Under the pieces are notes generated by a model. It saw nothing but the letters and a program-made list of their open reading frames with translations, was not told where the DNA came from and did no database searches. A DNA stretch of 64,000 bases from Anolis sagrei (lineage: Eukaryota; Chordata; Lepidosauria; Squamata; Anolidae): contig NC_090025.1 of the NCBI RefSeq assembly GCF_037176765.1, positions 75,803,545-75,867,544 on the forward strand. Reading direction: 5' to 3'. Both the position numbers and the translations under genes were made by a program. Shown in pieces: positions 42,759 through 53,479 of the stretch (positions within the stretch are counted from its first letter, which is position 1; each line of letters opens with the position of its first letter).

Positions 42759-43774
42759 TATTTGTACCCTGCCACCATCCCTCTAAAGGGAGCGGCTTAC
42801 ATGGGGCCAAGCCCGAACAAAATTTACAATATAACAATACAAATTACAATCAAGTAAACAACATGACAGTAAAATATAAAACATCAACGCATATAAAACA
42901 ATATACACAAAACATAGGAACTAAGCATAATGGCAGACAAACAAAGGGTGGGCAGCATGTACATAAAATGATTATCCTCCACTTGTTGGCCAAACAAAAT
43001 GCTCTGACACATTCCCTATTTCCATCCTCCATTACTGTAGCTGCTGCTTAACTTCCTTGCTGTCCATTTTCTTTCAGTCCCTGACAGCAATGTTGTCATT
43101 GCCTTCAAACAGTCCCAACTCTCCTTCCATTTCCTCTTTCTTGAATCCCTGCATTAACTCCTCTTTGCTGAATCCCTTTCAACAGATTTCTTCTTGAAAT
43201 CTTCTACTCAGCCATCTTCAGCAGATCCCTGCTTTAAATCCTCCTTGCTCTCATCCCCTTCCCTCCAAATGCCCCCACATCTCCTTCCTGAAAAGATAAT
43301 AATATTAGGGGGAACTAATGCAGCCCCAACTCTTCCCAGATGTCTGAATGTGCTTCCCGTCCTACAGCAATTAACTACTCCTGATGTAAACTGCATTATC
43401 AACAGCTAGTAAGGGGTCAGTTGGGGAGAATTTTACATAAAAAATAATCCTATGTGCTGAAGCACAACAGTATGACTCAGGGTCCTTCCACATAGCCCTA
43501 TATCCCAGAATATCAAGGCAGAAAATCCCACATTATCTGAGTGTGGACAAGTTCAAAGTGGATATTGGGGCCTAAGGGCTCTTCCAGATATGGCCTATAT
43601 CCCAGGATTTAATCCCAGGTGTTCTGTTTATCCCAGATTATCTAGCAGTGTGGACTCATATAATCCAGTTTAATGCACAAAACCTGGGATCTGATTCTGG
43701 GATATGGGGCTGTCTGGAAAGGCCCATAGTGGTATTTCAACACATGGCAGATGTTTTATGATCACTGACAGGAC

Positions 43775-43805
<31 letters not shown>

Positions 43806-46800
43806 CTTTATTTATACCCCACTCCATCTCCCCCAGGGAGACTCGGTGCAGCTTACATGAGGCCAAGCCCATCAGTGCAGTACATACGTTGTAATACAAA
43901 AACATAACAATATCAGAACATAAATATATCAAATGCAAAGAAATGTACTAAATGACACAAACAATATAAAACATGCATTTAAAAACAGAGCATTTCACTG
44001 GGCAGGGCCACAGAGCTTAACAGCAACAATACTTTTGTTCTAGTTCAGCTGATATAGTTTGGGATGTAACTATAGCTTGCCATTATACTTCAACTGGCTA
44101 ACAGGTTTGAATTATTTTCCCAAATCAAGTTTCTAAGCTTCCAAGACACTGTAAGTGAAGATATTAAGAAATGACATGCGCAATGCTCTTGATCGTGGGG
44201 CATATTGAACAAAGGAGTTGCAGTAGGACCCCAAAGGTCTTGCTTGTTGCTTGTTCTCAATGCACCCCAGAACTAGAAGGGCATTGCAGATGCCATGTCC
44301 TTTCCTCCGAGATTCGTCTTGGTTGAGATGCTGCTTGGCAGAAGAGGTAGGGTTTGGATTTTTTATGGGTGGGAGTGGCTTCATTAGATAGCACCAGCAT
44401 CATGGTCACATCCGATGATGTGGAATCAGCACCTTCTGTCTCTGGATGACAATCTGCATTCTTTTGTTCTCTGAAAATCTTAGGCTATAACATTTAAATT
44501 GTTTACCTAACTGGTTAAACTAATGTCAGAGAGTACTATATTGTAGTGGTTGGCATTTTATCACCAAAATAATGTCTGTTTTAGTTTATGAGCTTCTCCC
44601 TCTTCTTGGTTCATTGACTTTTTCTGTTATGTCCTTAGCTAACTGATGAATGTTTATATAGGAGGGAAAATTAAGCTCATCCAGTCCCCCAAGACCAAGA
44701 GAGTACTACACAATAAAGGTTTTTGAATATATATTCAGCAACAAATCCTTTCTATGCAAAGTCAACATCTGAAGATTCTGTTTTTCTGCAGCAGTCATCC
44801 CAGGTGTATGTTTAAGCAAGTTTATGTGGATGATTTGTATATTTATTTATTTGTATGTGAGTATGTGAGTGCATATTTCTAAGTGATCTTTCTGCCCTAT
44901 CTCCATCTCTCCCAGCTCCACTTACTACACTTGTTTCTGTCTATAGTTAGCATTTGTGATGCAGACAGATTGTACCTTGGCTTGCCATGTCTCGTACTCA
45001 GACCCGGCCCTTTAAATAAATTTATTCATTCATTTATTTATTTATACCCTGCCACCATCTCCCCACAGGTGACTCGGGGCGGATAATGGGAGGCCAAGCC
45101 CAAAGATACAATGCAGCAAAATAAAATACAGAATACAGACAACAAAAAGTACATCAGAATAAAATACATACAGTAGCAAAATAAAATAAATAAATCAGAT
45201 TAACACAATATAAAATCGAACAGAATGGGCAGGACAAATGGATGAGGTGAAATGATAAAATGATAAAACCCTGGATGACGCAGGAATAGAAAACATGTAA
45301 TTGAGGGGAGCCCAGAAAGAATACACAGCAGGGTAGGCTTTCAGTTTAGTCAGTGTGCAGAATCTCAAAGCCTGTCTAATATAAGAAGTGCTTCAGAGAA
45401 CCCCCTGTGGCTTCTGTATATGAATACTGGTTTTTATCACCAGTGCAAAACTTTGCATCTTTCACAACTTAGGGCCCTTCCACACAGCCATATAACCCAG
45501 AATGTCAAGGCAGAAAATCCCACAGTATCTGCTTTGAACTGAGGCCACATTGCCATATATCCCAGTTCAAAACAGAAAATGTGGAATTTTATTCAACGGT
45601 GTGGAAGGGGCCAAAATTGCTTTTTATCTCCCTAGACCCCCTTCAGTGCTGTTAATTACTCTCTGTAGAGAGAGGGGGAGAAAGGGGGAACATAGTTGAA
45701 ATAAGAGGCAAGCACCACTGGCTCTCCGAAGGATATTGTAAAATCTACTCACAATTATAGTCACAGGGGAACTGTCTTCACATGGCAAGAAGTTAAATGT
45801 TTGCTACAAGATGACTGAAGTAATGCATATGGTAGCCTTAAGCCTTCTCCCAGGAGCCCAGGGCTCCTCCCACACAGCTGAATAAAATTTCACATTATCT
45901 GCTTTGAACTGGAATATATAGCAGTGTGGACTCAGACAGCCTAGTTCCAAGCAGATCTTGTGGTATTTTCTGCCTTGATATTCTGGGTTATATGACTGTT
46001 TTGTTTTGTTTTGTCATGGCAGGAGCGACTTGAGAAACTGCAAGTCGCTTCTGGTGTGAGAGAGTTGGCCATCTGCAAGGACGTTGTCCAGGGGACGCCC
46101 GTATGTTTTGATGTTTTATCTTCCTTGTGGGAGGCTTCTCTCATGTCCCCACTTTGGGAGCTGGAGCTGATAGAGGGAGCTTATCCGTGCTCTCCCTGGA
46201 TTCGAACCTGCAACCTGTCGGTCTTCAGTCCTGCCGGCACAGGGGTTTAACCCACTGCGCCACCGGGGGCTCCTATATGACTGTGTGGGAAGGCTTTGGG
46301 AGGCCCAGGCTATTATAATGACCCACATGTGGTAGAAAAGCTAGGTCGAGCTTACCTTAAGCAGGACGTCTGCCACCCGGCTGTATCTGTAGCGGATGAA
46401 CACCCCGAGGCCGATGGGGAGCAGGGTGCTGCACAAGGTCAGGGTGACGGCACCCAGGGGCAAGAGGCGCACGAGTGGCGTGTCAATCCAGGCCCGGCTG
46501 TAGACCCACAGGCAAAGCGGCATCAGGACCAGAGCCAGCAAAGTGGAGGATGTGGTCATGATGATGCTGCCAAAGAAGGGAGACAATAGTGCATTTCTCA
46601 GGGCAGAACCTCACATTGGTGAGGATTACCCCCAAATGTCTGCCACGGGTGGTTTGTCCATTCTCCCTTAATCTGACTCAGCCTCGTTTTCTCTCCCACC
46701 CCAGGTTCTTCTCTCCTTCCTTCTCTGTGCCTTTTTGAACAGAATCCCAGAGCTGTCATTTGCGTTTTGGAGAAAGGAGTAGTGTTTTGCTTTGCAAGGC

Positions 46801-49800
46801 AAGGAGCAGCCCTTCCTTTCTGGGTTGCTGTGAGATTTTCCGGGCTGTCTGGCTATGTTCCAGAAGCATTCTCTCCTGATGTTTCAGCCACATCTCTGGC
46901 AGGCATCCTCACAGATTGTGAGGTCTGTTGGAAACTAGGCAAGTGAGGTTTATATATCGGTGGAATAATGCCCAGGGTGGGAGAAAGAACTTTTGTCTGC
47001 TTGAGGCAAGTGTGAATGTTGCAATTGGCCACCTTGATTAGCATTGAATGGTCTTGCAGCTTCAAGACTGGCTGATTCCTGCCTGTGGGAATCCTTTGTT
47101 GGGAAGTGTTAGCTGGCCCTGAGTGTTTTCTGACTGGAATTCCCATGCTTTCAGAGTGTTACTCTTTATTTACTGTCCTGATTTTGGTGGGTTTTAAAAA
47201 AAAACTGGTAGCCAGATTTTGTTCATTTTCATGGTATCCTCCTTTGTGTTGATATTGTCCACAGTGACTTCTCTGTGTAGTCTAACATGGTGGTTGTGAG
47301 AGTGATCCAGCATTCCTGTGTTGTCAGATCATATGCTGTGTCCAGGTTAGTTCACCAGGTGCTCTGCTATGGCTGACTTCTCTGGTTGAAGTAGTCTGCA
47401 GTGCCTTTCATGTTCCTTGATTCGTGTCTGGGCAATGCTGCATTTGGTGGTCTCTATGTAGACCTGTCCACAGCTGCATGATATACGGTAGACTCCTGCA
47501 GAGATGAGAGGATCCCTCTTGTCCTTTGTTGAATGTAGCATTTGTTGGATTTTCTAAGTGGATCTGTAGATAGTTTGTAGGTTGTGCTTTTTTCACCTCT
47601 GCAGGAGCCTACTGTATACTATGCAACTGTGGACCAGTCTACACAGGGACCACGTAATCCAACATTGCCCAAACATGAATCAAGGAACATGAAAGGCACT
47701 CCAGGCTAACTCAACCAGAGAAGTCAGCTATCGTGGGGCACCTGATGCACCAACCTGGACACAGCATATTATTTCGGACCATAGAAATGCTGGACCACTC
47801 TAACGACCACCATGTTAGACTACACAGAGAAGCCACTGAAATCCACAAGTATGTGGACAATTTCAACAGAAAGGAAGAAATGAACAAAATCTGGCTACCA
47901 GTTTTTTAAAAACTCTAAAATTAGGAAGTAAATAAAAAATAGGGAAATTCCAGACATGAAACAATCAGGGCCAGTCAACACCTCCAAACAGAGCCCCCCC
48001 CCCCCCCCAGACAGCAACTAATCAGGCTTTGAAGCTGAAAGGCTCTACAATGCTAATCAAGGTGATTAATTGCAGCATTGACACTTGCCTCCAACAGACA
48101 AGAGTTCTTTCTCCCACCCTGGACATTTCCACAGGTATATAAGCCCCACTTGCCTTGTTTCCAACAGACCTCAAAACCTCTGAGGATGCCTGGCATAGAT
48201 GTGGGGGAAACGTCAGGAGATAATGCTTCTGGAACATGGTCAGGCAGCCCAAAAAACTCACGGCAATCCAGTGAGTCCGGCCATGAAAGCCTTTGACAAC
48301 ACAGCCCACTTTCTTTTCCCAATTTGGATGGGGAGATGAGGCCATGGTCCCTCATCTCATGGGGTGGACCCATTACATTGTGTAACAAAATTTGGAAAGA
48401 AAAATCTGTTCCTGATTTGAAAGTGTTATTCTCTGATTAATTGTGCGGCACTTACTTTGAAAATTGTTGTTACACTCCAGAACAGACATGTAGCCGGGGG
48501 GGGGGGGGGTGTTGAGGAGCTTCATTCCCCCCCCCCAAATTTTCAGGGTGGTCCTTGAGAAAGCCTTACTGGTACATTATTTAAACTGTTATGTTTATTT
48601 ATATCATGATCTGATCACCATGCTCCAGGTCCGTAGTCAGGATTTCGTTTCAAGGGGGGGGGGGGGCTAAATTTTCAGGGGTTTTTTTGGGGGGGCTGAG
48701 TTTGGGGGGGGTGAGTCTGAGTGAAAGAGGGTCTACCCTAGCAAACCTTTTGTATCATTACCCCAATACCCCCATGCATATGGGATATATTGAGTATGGT
48801 GACTGCCATGATATGAATAAACATGTTTAAATAATGCACCAGTAAGGCCTTTTCACGAACCACCATGAGAATTTCGGGGGGGGGGGGGCTGAAGCCCCTT
48901 AAGCCCCCCCCCCCCCCAGCTACATGCCTGCCATGCTCAATATATCCCATATGCATGAGGGTATTAGGGTAACGATACAAAAGGTTTGCTAGGGGATATC
49001 CTCAGCCTGCCCCTCTTGAATCAAACTCAGCAACCCCCGAATTAAAATCCTGGTTACGGGCCTGCTCCAGAAACTTCGTTTTTGTGGCTGCCACAAACGA
49101 CGTGGAATTGCTTGAGACGCCATGAGATACTCATTGGAAAAACTCTAGCAAAATATGCTGCTGGATGTCCCGCAAAGAGAAAGTTTGGGCAGTTGAATAA
49201 ACTTTCCCCATGTTTTTATGATGGCACCTATTAGGGAGCGACATTGAGAAGCCAGGGTCAAAAATGGTGCTTCAACTTGTGTTATCTGTCCTGCCTACCT
49301 GTCTCTGGTGGCGCGCGAGGGGCGGCTTTTGGCGCGCTTTTGTGGGGATGGCGTGGCCCTTTCCTTCCCTGCCTTTCCCGCCCTCCTCTCCCGGGCGCCT
49401 ACCTGAGGTTCATGTCCCCGTCGACGAGGAGCGCCATGAGGTTGGAGAGGTTCCCTCCGGGGCAGCACCCGCAGAGCAGCACGGCCAGGGCGGCCACCTC
49501 GTCGAGGGCGAAGGCCAGGGCCAGGAGGAAGGCCAGGAGCGGCATGAGGCCGAACTGGCAGAGCAGCGCCAGGAGCAGGCCCAGCGGGCGGCGCAGCTGC
49601 GCCCCCAGCGCCCCCAGCTCCACCGCGCAGCCCAGGCCCAGCATGGCCGCGCCCAGGCCCAGCCCCGCCGCCCAGCTCAGCCCCGCGCTCCACCCCGGAG
49701 ACACCGGCCACGGTCCCCCCGCCGCGGAGGAGCCCTCGCCCCCTGCCCACGACGGGGAGGACGACGACGACGAGGAGGAGGAGGAGGCAGACAGGGTGCC

Positions 49801-49815
49801 GTTCTCCCCGGCCAT
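41810..49815 (-). CDS. SLC10A4: SLC10A4 (orphan sodium/bile acid cotransporter family), complete, three exons
   Basis: SLC10A4 is an orphan SLC10 member found on synaptic vesicles of cholinergic and aminergic neurons. It modulates transmitter loading and does not behave as a classical bile-acid carrier. Exons 49403-49815, 46356-46566 and 41810-42328 join in frame to 380 codons plus TAG. Human SLC10A4 is 437 aa, and most of the difference is a shorter N-terminus here. Landmarks: polySer at residues 11-20, hydrophobic helices from about residue 45, the family motif CCPGGNLSNLMALLVDGD (117 on), YSRAWIDTPLVRLLPLG, TGTMLGPELLATIPA, ETGCQNVQLCTAILKL, and an acidic cytoplasmic tail with DEDTDISYKKLKEE. 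That tail is specific to SLC10A4. Splice sites are canonical and there are no internal stops. Lies upstream of, and on the same strand as, ZAR1. Confidence 0.96.
42489..42692. mobile_element. inverted-pair Penelope-like remnant, SLC10A4 intron 2
   Basis: Palindrome of the Penelope 3' region: GTTCCAGAAGCATTCTCTCC faces GGAGAGAATGTTTCTGGAAC with centre near 42585. Ends in the terminal CCTTCGACAACACA. AATATTG occurs at both flanks, a possible target duplication. Confidence 0.8.
42709..42990 (-). mobile_element. L2-like LINE tail with (AAT)n
   Basis: (AAT)n, then ACTTTATTTGTACCCTGCCA, CCATCCC and GCGGCTTACATGGGGCCAAG. Read on the - strand this is the LINE 3' end. Confidence 0.75.
42991..43480. 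other. SLC10A4 intron 2, nothing assigned
   Basis: C/T-rich stretch (TCCTTGCT, CCCTGC) without a recognisable element. Confidence 0.4.
43481..43731. mobile_element. two palindromic MITEs side by side
   Basis: 43481-43565 is a half copy of the CCCTTCCACACAGC family. 43570-43731 is a full copy of the CCTATATCCCAGGATC family (GATATGGCCTATATCCCAGG left, GGGCTGTCTGGAAAGGCCC right). Confidence 0.75.
43775..43995 (-). mobile_element. L2-like LINE tail with (AAT)n
   Basis: (AAT)n then AACTTTATTTATACCCCACT, CCATCTCCCCCAGGGAGACT and CAGCTTACATGAGGCCAAGC. Confidence 0.75.
43996..45007. other. SLC10A4 intron 2, nothing recognised
   Basis: Ordinary AT-rich intron sequence. Confidence 0.5.
45008..45390 (-). 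mobile_element. L2-like LINE 3' UTR and tail
   Basis: Tail TATACCCTGCCACCATCTCC and GACTCGGGGCGG, followed by the family 3' UTR (AGGCCAAGCCCAAAGATACA). Confidence 0.7.
45471..45612. mobile_element. palindromic MITE (CCCTTCCACACAGC family)
   Basis: GGGCCCTTCCACACAGCCAT left, ACGGTGTGGAAGGGGCC right, AAATCCCACAGTATCTGCTT inside. Confidence 0.8.
45867..46300. mobile_element. palindromic MITE carrying a family B SINE
   Basis: The MITE left arm (GGGCTCCTCCCACACAGCTG) runs to 45999 and resumes at 46274 (TATATGACTGTGTGGGAAGG). The SINE at 46000-46273 is inside it, flanked by TATATGACTGT on both sides. Confidence 0.85.
46000..46273 (-). mobile_element. tRNA-derived SINE, family B
   Basis: On the - strand: GGAGCCCCCGGTGGCGCAGT, GGTTAAACCC, B box GGTTCGAATCC, GAGAGAAGCCTCCCACAAGG, CAGTTTCTCAAGTCGCTCC. 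Lies about 80 bases downstream (in the intron) of SLC10A4 exon 2. Confidence 0.92.
46356..46566 (-). CDS. SLC10A4: SLC10A4 exon 2
   Basis: Completes Ser, then IIMTTSSTLLALVLMPLCLW ... GLGVFIRYRYSRVADVLLK; 70 codons, ends phase 0. Acceptor ttggcag, donor AAG/gtaagc. Confidence 0.95.
46821..48302. mobile_element. Penelope-like elements, head-to-head pair, SLC10A4 intron 1
   Basis: 46821-47595 reads on the - strand through a GIY-YIG endonuclease (GVYRISCSCGQVYIETTKCS, then KEHERHCRLLQPEKSAIAEH) and its 3' UTR. 47600-48302 reads on the + strand through the same region and 3' UTR to the terminal GAAAGCCTTTGACAACACA. The 3' ends point outward. GIY-YIG with this context is diagnostic of Penelope-like retroelements. 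Both copies are 5'-truncated and degenerate. Confidence 0.9.
48483..49064. mobile_element. hAT MITE (outer), perfect 8-bp TSD
   Basis: Left end CAGACATGTAGCCGGGGG, right end GGTTACGGGCCTG. Exact direct repeat CTCCAGAA at 48475-48482 and 49065-49072. It carries a second copy of the same family at 48626-48930. Confidence 0.9.
48626..48930. mobile_element. hAT MITE (inner, reverse orientation), perfect 8-bp TSD
   Basis: Left end CAGGTCCGTAGTCAGGATTT, right end CCCAGCTACATGCCTG, i.e. the outer family inverted. Exact direct repeat CCATGCTC at 48618-48625 and 48931-48938. Long G and C runs lie at both ends. Confidence 0.92.
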
Positions 49816-50080
49816 GGCAGGGCAAGCGCGCCTCCCTCCCTCCGTCCCTCGACGCGTCCTCCGCGCTCAAAGGCTGCGCTCCGTGTGAGAGGCAGAAGCA
49901 GAAGCAGGGCGAGGCTGTCGCGGTCCTCCCTTTTCTCCCTCCCTCCCCCCGCCCGACGGGGAGGCTCCGCGCTCTGCAGGCAGGCAGCCCACTCAACCTG
50001 CTCACTAGCCAGCCGGGACGTCGGTCGGCCAGGCAACTAGTCCAGTCCAGGGAGTCACACACCCAGTTCAGCCCAGTTAG
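49286..50080. promoter_or_regulatory. SLC10A4: CpG-island-like region over SLC10A4 exon 1
   Basis: GC- and CpG-dense sequence covering exon 1 and about 250 bases 5' of the ATG at 49813-49815. No TATA box is obvious. Long open frames on either strand here follow from GC richness. Confidence 0.6.
49403..49815 (-). CDS. SLC10A4: SLC10A4 exon 1
   Basis: Starts MAGENGTLSAS and encodes 137 codons plus two bases, ending in MNL and a split Ser. Donor AG/gtaggc. Very GC-rich. The N-glycosylation sequon NGT at residue 5 fits a lumenal or extracellular N-terminus. Confidence 0.94.
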
Positions 50081-50084
50081 ATAG

Positions 50085-51180
50085 TTCACTCAGTCCAGTC
50101 CAGTGAGACAGTTCAGTCAGTCATTCAGTCAGTTCAGTCATTCATTTACTCAGTCAGTTCAGTCAGTCATTAGTTCAATCCAGACAGTTCAGTCCAGTCA
50201 GTTCCATTAGTCAGTCAGTTCAGTCATTCACTCACTCAGTTCAGTCAGTCATTAGTTCAGTCCAGTCAGTCAGTTCCATCAGTCACTCACTCACTCACTC
50301 AGTTCAGTCAGTCATTAGTTCAATCCAGACAGTTTAGTCCAGTCAGTCAGTCAGACAGTCACTCACTCACTGGGTTCAGTCATTCATTAGTTCAATCCAG
50401 ACAGTTCAGTCCAGTAATTCAGTCTGACTGTCAGTCAGTCATTCACTCACTCACTCAGTTCAGTCATTCATTAGTTCAATCTAGACAGCTTAGTCCAGTA
50501 ATTCAGTCAGTCACTCACTCACTCACTCAGTTCAGTCAGTCATTACTTCAATCCAGACAGTTCAGTCCAATCAGTCAGTCAGACAGACAGTCAGTCACTC
50601 ACTCACTCACTCACTCAGTTCAGTCATTCATTAGTTCAATCCAGACAGTTCAGTCCAGTCAGTCAGTCAGTCACTCACTCACTCACTCAGTTCAGTCATT
50701 CATTAGTTCAATCCAGACAGTTTAGTCCAGTCAGTCAGACAATCAGTCACTCACTCACTCACTCACTCACTCAGTTCAGTCATTCATTAGTTCAATCCAG
50801 ACAGTTCAGTCCAGTAATTCAGTCTGACAGTCAGTCAGTCACTCACTCACTCACTCACTCACTCACTAAGTTCAGTCATTCATTAGTTCAATCCAGACAG
50901 TTCAGTCCAGTAATTCAGTCAGTCAGTCAGTCAGTCAGTCAGTCACACACTCACTCAGTCCAGTCAGTCATTACTTCAATCCAGACAGTTCTGTCCAGTC
51001 AGTCAGTCAGTCAGACAGTCACTCACTCACTCAGTTCAGTCATTCATTAGTTCAATCCAGACAGTTTAGTCCAGTCAGACAGTCATTCAGTCAGTCACTC
51101 ATTCATTCAGTTCAGTCAGTCATTACTTCAATCTAGACATTTCAGTCCAATCAGTTCCGTCACTCAGTCATTGAGTCAGT
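50085..51180. repeat. CAGT/CACT satellite, subarray 1, 5' of SLC10A4
   Basis: Tetranucleotide-based array. A higher-order unit contains CAGTCATTCATTAGTTCAAT, CCAGACAGTTCAGTCCAGT, then (CAGT)n and (CACT)n. About 13 units start near 50170, 50250, 50313, 50384, 50470, 50543, 50628, 50698, 50786, 50878, 50968, 51046 and 51118, spaced 60-92 bases. Confidence 0.95.
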
Positions 51181-51968
51181 CAGTTCAGCCAATCAATCTA
51201 ACTAGTCCAGTTAGGCAGTCCTATCCAGTCAGTTGGTCAGTTAGTTCAGTCAAACAGCCAGCCAACCAGCCAATGGTTTAATAAGTCAATCAGACAGCCA
51301 GTCAGTTCAGTCAAGCAACCAACCAGCCAGCTAATGGGTTAATACATCAGTCATCCAGTATGTACTCAGTCAGTTCAATCAAACAGCCAGCCAGCCAACC
51401 AACAGGTTGATATATCAGTCATCCAGTTAGTAGGCAGTCAATTCAGTCAAGCAGCCAGCCAGCCAATCAATGGGTTAATATATCAGTCATCCAGTATGTA
51501 GTCAGTCAGTTCAGTCAAGTAACCAGACAGCCAGCCAATGGGTTAATACATCAGACATCCAGTCAGTCAGTCAGTCAGTTCAGCCAAGCAGCCAGCCAGC
51601 CAATCAATGGGTTAATAAATCAGTCAGCCATCCAGCCAGCCAGTCAGTCAGTCAGTCAGTCCGTCCGTGAGTTCAGTCAAGCAGCCAGCCAGCGGGTTGG
51701 TTGGTTGGTCAGTCAATCAATCAATCAGCTAATTCAGTCCAGTCAGTTAGCCAGTCAATTGGTCAGGCCAGTCTAGTCCAGTCCATCAGTCAGTCACGCA
51801 GGCAGTTAGCAAACCAGCCAGCTAGTCAATGAGTCAATAAATCAGTCAGTTGTCCAGTTTGTCAGTCAGTCAGCCAACCAGCCAACCAGCCAGTCACTGG
51901 GACTGTCAATCCAGTCAGCTAGTCCAGTCCACTTAGTCAACAGTCAGTCAAGCAGCCAGCCAGCCAGG
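51181..51968. repeat. CAGC/CAGT satellite, subarray 2
   Basis: Continuation with another unit of about 65-75 bases: CAGTTCAGTCAAGCAGCCAG, CCAGCCAATCAATGGGTTAA, TACATCAGTCATCCAGT. About six clear units between 51250 and 51660, then degrading into mixed CAGT/CCAG sequence. Confidence 0.92.
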
Positions 51969-52742
51969 GACGGATTGCAGCCGTCTCCTTCAGCCACCTC
52001 CTCAGCACTCCTCCTCAGCCTTCCTCCTTCAGGCAGCAAGCGCCTTCCCTTCCCTTCCCCACTAACTCAGTCAGTCGGCTACAGGGTGTTTTGGACTCTT
52101 CCCCACATGTCTCCCTCTCGTGGATTCCTTGCCCTGGACCCTCCTCCGTGTGCAGTTTCAGATAGTAAGTATTTCACGCCTTTCCTGGAAAGGACTAATT
52201 TTCAGGCCCTTCCCCATTTTTTAAAAGAATATATCTTTATCTTTTACTGAACATTTTGTTAGCTCGTGGGCAAGTGGTAACCACACATTGGATGTTTACA
52301 GCATTTATGTACTTAACACAAGCATTTAAACTTTTATTTACTTTTTATTTTCTTTTTTGTTTAGTGTAAAACCAGAACCACAACTGTTGGCCAAAGTGCT
52401 AACACTTGAGGCATTCTGACAGGGCATACTGGGAGGAACTGGGATTTGTGTTCTTGGTTGAGCGGTGGCTCTGAAGACTAGGGCACAATACCCCACTCGG
52501 CCATGGAAAAACCCACCGGGTGACCTTGGACAAGTCTTGCTCTTTCAGCCTTTGCAAAAGCAAACCCCTCTCAGAAACAAACTTATTGAGAAAATCCTGT
52601 GATAGGTTCGTCTTCAGATCTCAACATGTCAGAGACAGGTTGAAGGCACACATCAAAAACTTTAAAGGAAAGCAGGCAATTTTTTTTTTGTTTTTCTTGA
52701 ACGCCTTCAGATTGGTTTCACTAGCAGCCATTTCCATATTTA
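51969..52742. other. SLC10A4 upstream flank, nothing recognised
   Basis: C/T-rich start (51975-52170), then AT-rich. No exon or element assigned. Confidence 0.45.
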
Positions 52743-52932
52743 CAGCCCCCGGTGGCACAGTGAGTTAAACCCACTGTGCCACTGACAGGTCATAGTTTCG
52801 AATCCAGGGAGAGTGCAGATGAGCTCCGTCTATAGCTCCAGCTCCTCATGCGAGGGCATAAGAGAAACCAGAAACGACTATCAGTTTCTCAGGTCCCTCC
52901 TGACATTACCAAAAAAAAAAAAAAAAAAAAAA
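52743..52932 (+). mobile_element. tRNA-derived SINE, family B, with poly(A)
   Basis: AGCCCCCGGTGGCACAGTGA head, B-box-like AGTTTCGAATCC, then CAGCTCCAGCTCCTCATGCG and TCAGTTTCTCAGGTCCCTCC, ending in a 22-base A run. The middle is shorter than in other copies. Confidence 0.85.
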
Positions 52933-53478
52933 GGGGGGGGGGGAAGGGGGGCAGATTAAGTGGCAACCAAAGATATACAGTCCTCACCAACCTCAGCAAT
53001 TTGGCATTTGGGAACTCTTTAACCGCCAAACGCGCTGGCCAAGTGGAAACTATGTTGTTCTACATTTCGTTTTGGGTAAACGGGAAGAATAATTCTGACT
53101 TCCCACTTTGTCAGTTTCAGTACTTTATATTCAAGGGAAAATGCAAAAGCCTCTTCGGAAAGTAGCACAGAAGATATGTGGTTCAGCAAGGCTCATACAT
53201 ATCTTGATGGATCTGGACCAAACTTGGCACACATAGTCTTCACGAACCAACTTAAAACATTTGTGGGGTTTGAGCTAAAAGAACCACCCATTTCAGGCCC
53301 AGAGCATAGGAAAAGCAAGGGAGCAAAGCTGATTGACTGTTACAAGGTGAAGTGGCCCTCTGTCATGTCTCTGGGAAAGAAAGGGAGTGAAGTAGGTTGG
53401 CTATGGCTAGGTGACATGTGTATGAAGGGAAGGAAGGGAAGAAAGAAAGAAAATGAAGGGAGGGAGAGACAGAAAGGA
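52933..53478. other. intergenic, no gene; possible Helitron-derived piece
   Basis: 53195-53320 has Helitron-body-like phrases (TGGATCTGGACCAAACTTGG), and 53425-53475 is a GAAAG-type simple repeat. Confidence 0.4.
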
Positions 53479-53479
53479 A

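Larger units (their letters stand above)
48373..49285. mobile_element. TA-type palindromic MITE split by nested hATs
   Basis: Left part 48373-48482 (TACATTGTGTAACAAAATTT, GTGTTATTCTCTGATTAATT) and right part 49073-49285 (ACTTCGTTTTTGTGGCTGCC, GGATGTCCCGCAAAGAGAAA) together make one copy of the family seen at 39926. The join point is the duplicated CTCCAGAA. Confidence 0.85.

Noticed and set aside
47347-47541. GIY-YIG nuclease as a host gene
   Set aside because: The context, repeated copies in the window and typical 3' terminus identify it as part of a truncated Penelope-like element.
49264-50089. Arg/Pro/Ala-rich frames on both strands over SLC10A4 exon 1
   Set aside because: GC-rich sequence lacks stop codons. 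Only the - strand frame beginning at 49815 matches a known family and splices to the other exons.
50085-51968. Centromeric-type satellite
   Set aside because: The array is under 2 kb, irregular, based on tetranucleotides and restricted to the SLC10A4 flank.
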